In this document: one piece after another, positions 1 to 5,735 of the stretch | How positions within the stretch are numbered: position 1 is the first letter of the stretch | How the letters are laid out: the number at the start of each line of letters is the position of its first letter | Assembly: GCA_007135895.1 (NCBI GenBank) | Contig: SLHZ01000153.1 | Coordinates: 1-5,735 of the forward strand | Length of the DNA: 5,735 nucleotides | Reading direction: 5' to 3' | From: Balneolales bacterium | GTDB lineage: Bacteria > Bacteroidota > Rhodothermia > Balneolales > Natronogracilivirgulaceae | Program-made: the position numbers and the translations under genes | The notes under the pieces: generated by a model | Databases searched by the model: none | The model's input: the letters and a program-made list of their open reading frames with translations, nothing else | Told to the model about the DNA's origin: nothing

Positions 1-21
1 ACACCGCTATCCTTTTGATTC

Positions 22-81
22 TTTGCATTTTTGATTTTTTTGCATTGATTTTTTTTGTATTGAGGTTTTTTGCATTGAGGT
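22..81. repeat. T-rich imperfect tandem repeats in the leader
   Basis: Four imperfect copies of a T-run followed by TTGCATTGAGG-like sequence can be read. Their core TGCAT/TGTAT has its G at positions 25, 42, 57 and 72, so the period is 17, 15 and 15 bp. The last two copies share the fuller form T6-TG(C/T)ATTGAGG. T-runs of 7, 8 and 6 bases lie at 35-41, 49-56 and 66-71. The tract is non-coding and lies 73 bp or more upstream of the deacylase start. It could be an UP-element-like or bent promoter region, a site for a repeat-binding protein, or a remnant of replication slippage. No function can be assigned from sequence alone. The repetition itself is directly visible. Confidence 0.6.
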
Positions 82-101
82 CTGCCCACTTTATTTCAGC
101 G

Positions 102-155
102 AATTACAAGGAATCATAATAATTACAGGAAATCATAAAAAAGACGGATCATTAT
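102..155. repeat. 19-bp tandem duplication running into the deacylase start
   Basis: Positions 102-120 (AATTACAAGGAATCATAAT) and 121-139 (AATTACAGGAAATCATAAA) are adjacent copies matching at 16 of 19 positions. A shorter, degenerate third copy follows at about 140-155 (GACGGATCATTAT being its clearest part) and overlaps the ATG at 154-156. Each copy carries a purine-rich AGGA/CGGA core followed by ATCAT. The repeats therefore occupy the probable 5' untranslated region and ribosome-binding zone of the deacylase. The purine core of the last copy, AAGACGGA at 141-148, is the only candidate ribosome-binding site and is weak. The array may be neutral slippage or may influence translation initiation. 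Confidence 0.65.
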
Positions 156-1836
156 GAAGAATACGATTGCTTTTCTGATACTCACGGGGTTTGCTCTGAC
201 TTGCTGCATTTTTTCCTGTCAAAGAAAGCCGGACAACGATGAAACGGCGCTGACAACGCCACCCAGAGCGGAGCTGGCAAAGAAATACCCGGCACTGTTG
301 ATCACCGGAGGGACTATTCTGGACGGAACCGGATCTCCGGGCTATCGGGGAGATTTGCTGGTAGTCAATGGCCGTATTGCCGCCATCATCCCCGGAGAGG
401 ATACTTTGCTGGATGCCGGAACACTGCCTGAGGCTTTGCGCCGTCACGGCGTCAACCGGATAGAGGCGGAAGTGCCTGAAAAACTCAAAGTCATTGATGC
501 CTCGGATCTCATGGTGACACCCGGCTTTATTGATGCTCATGCGCACGGTAACCCGCTTTCCACTCCCGGTTTCAAAAACTTTCTGGCCATGGGTGTGACA
601 ACCATTTGCCTGGGACAGGATGGCAGGAGTCCCGAGTCTGACTCTGTTTCTGAGTGGATGGACCGGGTTGATTCGACTCAGACCGGTTTGGGTATCGTCC
701 ACTTTCTGGGTCACGCTACCATTCGCAACCGGGCCGGGGCTCCTCCGGTTACCGGTTTGCAGCCGGATGTGCTGAAAAAAATGCAGAAAATGGTGGAAAA
801 CGCCATGTTGGAGGGCTCCTTTGGTCTGAGCACGGGCATCGAGTACCGGCCGGGCTTTCATGCCGATATGGAGGAGCTGGAAGCGATCGCGCAACCGGTA
901 GCCCTATATGACGGGCTTGTGATGAGTCACATCCGCAGCGAAGACGATGACGAGGTGGAAGAGGCTATTGAAGAGTTGCTTGAACAGGGGAGACGATCCG
1001 GTGCCCGGGTCCATGTTTCCCACCTGAAAGTGGTTTACGGCAAAGGGGAAAAAAGGGCTCTTGAAGTGCTTGATCTGTTACATGAGGCTCGCAGGGAGGG
1101 TGTTGCCGTAACGGCCGATCTGTATCCCTATGCCGCCAGTTATACCGGAATCGGCATAGTGTATCCCGACTGGGCACTGCCGCCCAATGACTTCGACTCG
1201 GTCCGCACACACAGGAGAGAGGAGCTCCGCGACTATCTCCATGCCAGGGTGATGCTGAGGAATGGTCCGGAAGCAACACTGTTCGGTACTCCACCATGGG
1301 CTGGAAGATCATTGGCGGAGGTGGCCGACTCCCTGGGCAAGCCTTTTCCTGATGTTCTTATCGACCACATACCTCCCGGCAGTGCCAGTGCAGCCTATTT
1401 TGTAATGGATGAAGATGTTATACGGGGATTTCTGAAAGATCCGCTGGTTATGATTTCCAGTGACGGGAGTCCGACCATGCGTCATCCCCGGGGTTATGGC
1501 AGTTTTGCCAGGATAATCCGGCAGTATGTGATGGAAGAAGAAATATTATCACTGGAAGAAGCCGTCTGGAAGATGACCGGGCTTACCGCTTCCACACTTG
1601 GAATGGATAACCCGGATCGGGTTGCGGTCCCGAGAGGACGTATTGAGGCCGGTTTTGCCGCTGATATTCTTCTATTTGACCCGCGGGAAGTACGGGACAA
1701 GGCATCCTTTGAAGATCCGCATCAACTGGCAGAGGGGATGCGATGGGTGCTGGTCAATGGCATTCCGGTCATTGAAAACGGAGAATGGAACCCGTACCGC
1801 GCGGGGGGTGTCATCCGCAGGCAGCCGCCGATGTGA
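154..1836 (+). CDS. Lipoprotein N-acyl-D-amino-acid deacylase (D-aminoacylase family)
   Basis: This 560-residue amidohydrolase is likely to hydrolyse N-acyl-D-amino acids to a D-amino acid and a carboxylate. The N-terminus is a lipoprotein signal: a Lys, a hydrophobic stretch (residues 5-20) and a lipobox-like IFSC with Cys22, so the protein should be membrane-anchored outside the cytoplasm. Family features follow in order: GGTILDGTGSPGYRGD (52-67); the metal-binding PGFIDAHAH with His129 and His131; GVTT (147-150); GLSTGIEY (224-231); MSHIRSE with His259; HVSHLK with His290; SSDG with Asp437; HPRGYGSF (444-451); and GFAADILLFDP near the end. These match the histidines and Asp of characterised D-aminoacylases. 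The family's metal-bridging Cys, in GNCG, is Asp156 here (GQDG). About 20 extra residues separate the N-terminal strands from the HxH motif (roughly 80-115). ATG 154 is the only ATG after the in-frame stop at 136-138. Exact substrate is unknown; a D-Glu, D-Asp or dipeptide-type relative is possible. Confidence 0.9.
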   Translation: MKNTIAFLILTGFALTCCIFSCQRKPDNDETALTTPPRAELAKKYPALLITGGTILDGTGSPGYRGDLLVVNGRIAAIIPGEDTLLDAGTLPEALRRHGVNRIEAEVPEKLKVIDASDLMVTPGFIDAHAHGNPLSTPGFKNFLAMGVTTICLGQDGRSPESDSVSEWMDRVDSTQTGLGIVHFLGHATIRNRAGAPPVTGLQPDVLKKMQKMVENAMLEGSFGLSTGIEYRPGFHADMEELEAIAQPVALYDGLVMSHIRSEDDDEVEEAIEELLEQGRRSGARVHVSHLKVVYGKGEKRALEVLDLLHEARREGVAVTADLYPYAASYTGIGIVYPDWALPPNDFDSVRTHRREELRDYLHARVMLRNGPEATLFGTPPWAGRSLAEVADSLGKPFPDVLIDHIPPGSASAAYFVMDEDVIRGFLKDPLVMISSDGSPTMRHPRGYGSFARIIRQYVMEEEILSLEEAVWKMTGLTASTLGMDNPDRVAVPRGRIEAGFAADILLFDPREVRDKASFEDPHQLAEGMRWVLVNGIPVIENGEWNPYRAGGVIRRQPPM

Positions 1837-1842
1837 TTTTTT
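1812..1842 (+). terminator. Weak possible intrinsic terminator at the deacylase end
   Basis: An imperfect stem can be drawn between 1812 and 1833: CATC pairs with GATG, then inner GC pairs with GC and G with C, interrupted by mismatches. It is followed within a few bases by a T6 run at 1837-1842. The stem overlaps the last codons of the deacylase and is not strong. An alternative hairpin pairs GCGGG at 1801 with TCCGC at 1814-1818 but lies too far from the T-run. If real, it would limit read-through into the kinase gene; it may equally be chance. Confidence 0.22.
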
Positions 1843-1878
1843 CGTTCTTCAGGGGTTAGGATCGATGCAGCAGATGCC

Positions 1879-1899
1879 GATAATTAGGCTGTACAGCCT
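1879..1899 (+). promoter_or_regulatory. Palindrome with adjacent -10-like hexamer upstream of the kinase
   Basis: AGGCTGTACAGCCT at 1886-1899 is a perfect 14-bp palindrome in the 93-bp gap between the two plus-strand genes, ending 30 bp before the kinase start. GATAAT at 1879-1884, one mismatch from the sigma-70 -10 consensus, abuts it on the left. The matching -35 position (around 1856-1861, TTAGGA) is poor. The arrangement would suit an operator overlapping a transcription start, with a dimeric regulator binding the palindrome. No T-run follows, so it is not a good terminator. The palindrome is a direct observation; the regulatory role is inference. Confidence 0.3.
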
Positions 1900-1929
1900 G
1901 ATATGTCATAACGCATTTGCGCCAGTCTA

Positions 1930-4900
1930 TTGAAAACGGCAAAACAAATAACACATTACCGGTATCTGTTGCTTGCCGCCGCCGGGGCGGGTGTGCTTGC
2001 TCTGGTTGTTTTATATGCCGGGATGAAGTTTCGCAATGCCTGTGATTCTGCCTTGCTGGCCAGCCATCATATCAACCGTCTGCAGGTGGAGGCCACTTTT
2101 CATCTTGCAAACTACGTCCATTCCGGTGATGTCAGGGATCTTCAGCGATTTCGGAGTCTTTCCTCACCTTTGCTGGAGCTGTCCGAGCACAGCCAGTTCT
2201 ATGATTTCGACACCGATCCTTCCGAACAGCTTAATCAGACGCTGTTCCGGGCCGGACTGTCAGAAAAACAGGTGAAAGATCTCAACGAATTGCAGAGAGC
2301 CCCCTTCCTGCGCTTTTCCATATACCGGGGAGTGGATTCGTGGGACTATGCGATACGTGATCAGTACCGTCTCCTGCACCACTCCCGGATTATCCTCCGA
2401 GATCATGTAAAAGGCAGCATGACACCTGAAAGGCGTCTGTCTCACTCCCGTACACTGCAGGCAATGCAGGAAATGATGTCGGGTAACCGGGCTCGCTTTG
2501 AGTCCGATATCATGCAGACACGGCAGCGGACATTCCGGTTGAGCATTATTCTGTCCATGGCTATCCTGCTGACCGGCTTTCTGGGCACCGGCTATTTCGG
2601 CTATTACACCGAGTACAACCTGAAAAAGCATGATCGTGCTTTGCTCAATGCAAGGAAAAGATACCAGGATATGTTTGTGAATGCCGGAATCGGGGTCGTG
2701 CAGGTATCACCGGACGGGAAACTGTTATGGGGGAATGAACAGATGGCCAAAATACTGGGCTATGAAACGGTGGACGAGCTCTATGCCAATCGGGGAAATT
2801 TTGACCGGATTTTTCTTGAGCCGGAGCGCAAATCCGATTTTCGGACTACGATACAAGACAATGGCTTTGTGAGCAATTTCATGTTTCGGGCCTTGCGCAA
2901 GGATGAGAGGAAGATCTGGCTCATGGCCAATGCCCAGTTGGTGAGGGATGCGAAAGGCAGGGTAATCTGCCATGAAGGCACCTATCAGGACTATACGGTA
3001 TACCGTCAGACCAACCAGGAGCTGCATCATCTCACCCTGCTGCTTCGCGGCATGGCGCAATCCATCTTCCGTCTTCTTGTGGTTGACAAAAGCGAGAAAG
3101 CCATTAACCAGCTGCTCCAGATCGTGGGTCAGTCAAGCGGTGTCGATCGTGTGTTCATCATGAGCTGTGACTCCGATGATATCGCACGATATCTTGACCT
3201 GCAGTTCGAGTGGGTGAAATACGACTCGCTGTCCACCATCAGAGATGACCTCAACAAGAAGGTGCCGTTGCACAAAATCAATCCGGAGCTCAATGAAAAG
3301 CTTGAAAAAGGCAAAGTGGTGCAGCTGGTGACCAGGGATACTGAGGGACCCTGGCAGCAGCTCATGAAAAAACAGAAGACACGGGTCCGGATGGTGGCCC
3401 CCATTGTCAAAGATGGCCGTTTTTGGGGGATTATCGGGTTGGATAATTGCTCGGAGCATGAAAAATGGCCGGATGATGTGACACAAATTCTCAAGACCGT
3501 TGCCAGTGCCATTGGCCACTACCTGGTCCGGGTTGATATTGAGAAGTCGCTTCGGCAGAGCAAAAACCAGTATCAGAAACTGGTATCGAGCATTCGTGAA
3601 ATTGTTTTCCAGATCAGCAGCGACGGAAAGCTGGTGTTTCTGAATCAGGCCTGGGAAAATATTACCGGTAATCCGATTGAGGAATCAATCGGGACTTCCC
3701 TTTATGATTACATACACCGGGATGACCGCGGTAAAGTGAGGCAAGCGGTTGGCGAAATGGTGAAAAAGAGACAGGAAAGCATTCGGTTGGAATATCGTCT
3801 GGTTACAAAAAAAGGAGCCATCCGCTGGCTGGAAAGCAATGGAATGCTGATGCACGATCCAGAGAACAAAAGCGAATCTGCGAAGAACAACGATCCAGCA
3901 CGTATAAGTGAAGAGATGCAGATTTACGGCACCATGTATGACCTTACCCAGCGCAAAAAGGCTGAAATGGTAATGAAGCGCAACAATCAGCGACTGGAAG
4001 CCCTGATTGAGAGTTCGCCTGTCATTATTACCGCCACAGATCCCAATGGCCGTCTGACACTATGGAACCGGTCGGCGGAAAGGAATCTTGGCTGGAGAAG
4101 AGAAGAAACCATGGGCAAGCCGGCTCCCCATGTCCCGGAAAAGTATCTTGAAGAGCATTATGATCTGCTTGATCAGGTTCTTTCAGGTGAGCGGATTCAG
4201 GAACTGGAGCTGGAGCGGGTCAGAAAAAACGGCAAGAAAATTTATCTCAGTATCTCTGCCGAACCGCTGTTTGACGAAAGCAGGAAGGTTGAGCAGGTGA
4301 TGATGTTTGCCCAGAACATAACCGAAGCGAGGCTCTCGCGTGAAGCCATCAAAAAGTCCCTGAAAGAAAAGGAAGTCCTGCTCTCCGAGATTCATCACCG
4401 CGTCAAGAACAACATGGCGGTGATATCCGGATTGTTGTCGCTCAAGGCTCAGCAACAGACCGATCCAGGCGTGGCATCCATTCTGAGACAGAGTGAAGGC
4501 CGGATTCACTCCATGTCCATGATTCATGAAAAGCTGTATCAGACAGACACCTATGCCGAGGTGGAATTCGGTTCCTATCTGATGGATTTGGCCTCGCATC
4601 TTGAGAGTCAGTATGTGGATTACAATACCCGTATCAATACACAGGTTAAAGCCGAGAAAATCCAGCTTGAGATAAGCCAGGCGGTACCTTGCGGGTTATT
4701 GGCGAATGAGCTGCTTACCAACAGCTATCTGCACGCGTTCAAGGATCGGGCAGAGGGGGAGATCATGATATCAATGAGGAAGCGACAAGGCTATTGCGAG
4801 TTGATTTTCCGGGATGACGGGCCCGGTTTTCCGGAGGACATATTGAGCGGGAAAAACGGCAACTCACTGGGAATGCATCTGATCAGGGCCATGAGCAAAC

Positions 4901-4995
4901 AGATGAAGGGTGAGATGTCGATCGGCAACAAGCAGGGGGCCTGGTTCCGCCTGGTATTCAAACTGGTCGACAGATCCGGTCCGAGAAAACCCTGA
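1930..4995 (+). CDS. Membrane sensor histidine kinase, PAS-GAF-PAS-PAS-HisKA_2-HATPase
   Basis: This 1021-residue sensor kinase should autophosphorylate on His and pass phosphate to a response regulator, none of which is encoded here. A transmembrane helix (about 12-31) is followed by a mostly helical extracytoplasmic domain (about 32-202) that I do not recognise, then a second helix (about 203-227). No clear HAMP is seen. Cytoplasmic modules follow: PAS (about 243-357), GAF (about 370-535, with VRMVAPIVKDGRFWGIIGLD), PAS (about 547-673) and PAS (about 686-800). The HisKA_2 dimerisation segment EIHHRVKNN holds the likely phospho-acceptor His823 (His822 is adjacent). The ATPase domain shows an N-box NELLTN (926-931), DDGPGF (962-967) and SLGMHLI (979-985). 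It has no receiver domain. The second PAS carries a polar insert (about 644-662) before its last strand. The start is TTG 1930: the in-frame stop is at 1909-1911, and the first in-frame ATG (residue 32) would remove the first membrane helix. No clear Shine-Dalgarno precedes it. Confidence 0.9.
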   Translation: MKTAKQITHYRYLLLAAAGAGVLALVVLYAGMKFRNACDSALLASHHINRLQVEATFHLANYVHSGDVRDLQRFRSLSSPLLELSEHSQFYDFDTDPSEQLNQTLFRAGLSEKQVKDLNELQRAPFLRFSIYRGVDSWDYAIRDQYRLLHHSRIILRDHVKGSMTPERRLSHSRTLQAMQEMMSGNRARFESDIMQTRQRTFRLSIILSMAILLTGFLGTGYFGYYTEYNLKKHDRALLNARKRYQDMFVNAGIGVVQVSPDGKLLWGNEQMAKILGYETVDELYANRGNFDRIFLEPERKSDFRTTIQDNGFVSNFMFRALRKDERKIWLMANAQLVRDAKGRVICHEGTYQDYTVYRQTNQELHHLTLLLRGMAQSIFRLLVVDKSEKAINQLLQIVGQSSGVDRVFIMSCDSDDIARYLDLQFEWVKYDSLSTIRDDLNKKVPLHKINPELNEKLEKGKVVQLVTRDTEGPWQQLMKKQKTRVRMVAPIVKDGRFWGIIGLDNCSEHEKWPDDVTQILKTVASAIGHYLVRVDIEKSLRQSKNQYQKLVSSIREIVFQISSDGKLVFLNQAWENITGNPIEESIGTSLYDYIHRDDRGKVRQAVGEMVKKRQESIRLEYRLVTKKGAIRWLESNGMLMHDPENKSESAKNNDPARISEEMQIYGTMYDLTQRKKAEMVMKRNNQRLEALIESSPVIITATDPNGRLTLWNRSAERNLGWRREETMGKPAPHVPEKYLEEHYDLLDQVLSGERIQELELERVRKNGKKIYLSISAEPLFDESRKVEQVMMFAQNITEARLSREAIKKSLKEKEVLLSEIHHRVKNNMAVISGLLSLKAQQQTDPGVASILRQSEGRIHSMSMIHEKLYQTDTYAEVEFGSYLMDLASHLESQYVDYNTRINTQVKAEKIQLEISQAVPCGLLANELLTNSYLHAFKDRAEGEIMISMRKRQGYCELIFRDDGPGFPEDILSGKNGNSLGMHLIRAMSKQMKGEMSIGNKQGAWFRLVFKLVDRSGPRKP

Positions 4996-5014
4996 AAAAA
5001 GCGCCTGTTAAACC

Positions 5015-5735
5015 TCAGGAGTACTCCGGTGGCGGATCCTCCAGAAAGCGCAGATAGAGTTCAATGGTAAGGAAGCGGCAGAGAGTTTCTCCGGTTTTCA
5101 GCTCTTTTACGTGGAAAGCTGCATGACCTCCGGGGTTTTTCTCCGGGTAATGGCGTCTGCGGGTTCCCGCTTTATACCTTTTGAGCAGGGAGAGGATCTC
5201 GGAGCGGTACCCATGATCAGATAGCCGGGTTTGTGGTGAATCCAGGAACGTACGGAACAGAGGCAGCTGGTGTTGAATCCAACTGGGATAATTGTGAAAA
5301 GCAGGATTGACGAATCCAAGCCGCCTTTTGATCCGGAAAAGAAAAAACCGCACTTTTTGAAAGCGGGCGTCTATCGGATAACCGATATTGCTGTAAGTGA
5401 CCCCATGGAACAGAGATCCGAAATGATTCTGGAGCATGGTCAGATAGAGCCGGTCATTCTGTACCCATTCCGGGTGCAGGCCCGAGAGAAAGTCAAGGAT
5501 TTGATAGTCATAGAACGGAAACCGGGTGATCATGTAGCGATCGTCCAGCAGGGTTCCCATGCGCTGAAACCGCCTGAGCCGATCCCATTCCCGGGAAGCA
5601 TCGGGACCGCTCAAAGCGCCCCTGACAAAATTCTGAATACCGCCGTTGAGTTGAATATCTATCTGCGAACCGATTTCTGCAGCATGCTCCAGGCCGTGCA
5701 TGTGCATGATGTTGGCCTGGCCGTCGGTCCACCAA
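5015..5735 (-). CDS. Asparagine-synthase-like protein, C-terminal part (5' end off window)
   Basis: The reading frame is open to the right edge, giving 239 residues (WWTDGQANIMHMHGLEHA onward) before the TGA at 5017-5015. The ATG at 5707-5705 is internal, not the start. The fragment resembles the synthetase (ATP-pyrophosphatase) domain of class-B asparagine synthases: the HxHGLEHA segment, a strand leading to a glycine motif, then DDRYMITRFPFYDYQILDFL, which matches the family's RxPFLDxxLVEF block, followed by LHPEW and a basic helical tail. The upstream SGGxDS loop and any glutaminase domain are outside the window. Two usually conserved sites differ: the GxxDE motif reads GGIQNF, and the Glu two residues before the RxPF Arg is Ile. 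The product may therefore not make asparagine. Such relatives often sit in surface-polysaccharide or peptide-modification loci, but no neighbour here shows that. It converges on the kinase with a 19-bp gap. Confidence 0.72.
   Translation of the reverse strand, partial: WWTDGQANIMHMHGLEHAAEIGSQIDIQLNGGIQNFVRGALSGPDASREWDRLRRFQRMGTLLDDRYMITRFPFYDYQILDFLSGLHPEWVQNDRLYLTMLQNHFGSLFHGVTYSNIGYPIDARFQKVRFFLFRIKRRLGFVNPAFHNYPSWIQHQLPLFRTFLDSPQTRLSDHGYRSEILSLLKRYKAGTRRRHYPEKNPGGHAAFHVKELKTGETLCRFLTIELYLRFLEDPPPEYS

Noticed and set aside
70..96. Possible sigma-70 promoter (TTGCAT with a TTATTT-like -10)
   Set aside because: Both hexamers are weak matches and the T-rich repeats generate many such matches, so no specific promoter can be supported.
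133..894. Long minus-strand open frame (253 codons) opposite the deacylase
   Set aside because: It lies antisense to a well-supported enzyme gene, its translation is low in hydrophobic structure and matches no family I know, and its existence follows from the codon bias of the true gene.
1598..1933. Open plus-strand frame of 111 codons overlapping the deacylase end and the kinase start
   Set aside because: Most of it lies inside the deacylase in another frame, its translation has no recognisable domain, and its composition looks like a frame shadow.
3178..3193. Inverted repeat GATATCG-CA-CGATATC
   Set aside because: It lies within the GAF-coding part of the kinase, encodes ordinary residues, and has no adjacent signal; chance is the simplest explanation.
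5018..5027. Palindrome GGAGTACTCC near the convergent gene ends
   Set aside because: It has no loop and no T-run on either strand, and it lies in the last codons of the asparagine-synthase-like gene, so it is not a convincing bidirectional terminator.
5508..5735. Alternative minus-strand frame reaching the right edge
   Set aside because: It is out of frame with the asparagine-synthase-like reading frame, which carries the recognisable motifs over the same bases.

Overview
The window holds three protein-coding genes and two short non-coding stretches. Two genes lie head to tail on the plus strand: a lipoprotein amidohydrolase of the D-aminoacylase family (154-1836), and a 1021-residue membrane sensor histidine kinase of the HisKA_2 type (1930-4995). 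A third gene on the minus strand converges on the kinase. It encodes the C-terminal part of an asparagine-synthase-like protein, and its 5' end lies beyond the right edge (5015-5735). I see no rRNA, tRNA, CRISPR array or transposase.

The organism looks like a Gram-negative bacterium of the Bacteroidota/Balneolota/Rhodothermota kind. The reasons are the lipoprotein signal on the deacylase, the poor Shine-Dalgarno sequences before both plus-strand starts, the AT-rich leader before moderately GC-rich genes, and a kinase combining PAS, GAF and HisKA_2 domains without a receiver. This placement is an impression, not a demonstration.

Region by region: 1-153 has no gene. It carries T-rich imperfect repeats (about 22-81) and then a 19-bp tandem duplication (102-139) whose degenerate third copy runs into the deacylase start codon. 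Positions 1837-1929 are a 93-bp gap with a T6 run just after the deacylase stop and a perfect 14-bp palindrome beside a GATAAT hexamer. This could be a control region for the kinase, which appears to start at a TTG. The convergent junction 4996-5014 is only 19 bp, with no convincing terminator.

How the genes work together is uncertain. The deacylase probably acts outside the cytoplasm on N-acyl-D-amino acids, and the kinase has its own extracytoplasmic domain, so a link between product and sensor can be imagined. Nothing in the sequence proves it. No response regulator is present. The asparagine-synthase-like gene faces the other way and is probably functionally separate. No clear new multi-gene system is visible. 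The points most worth a second look are motif substitutions in two of the enzymes and the structured leader repeats.
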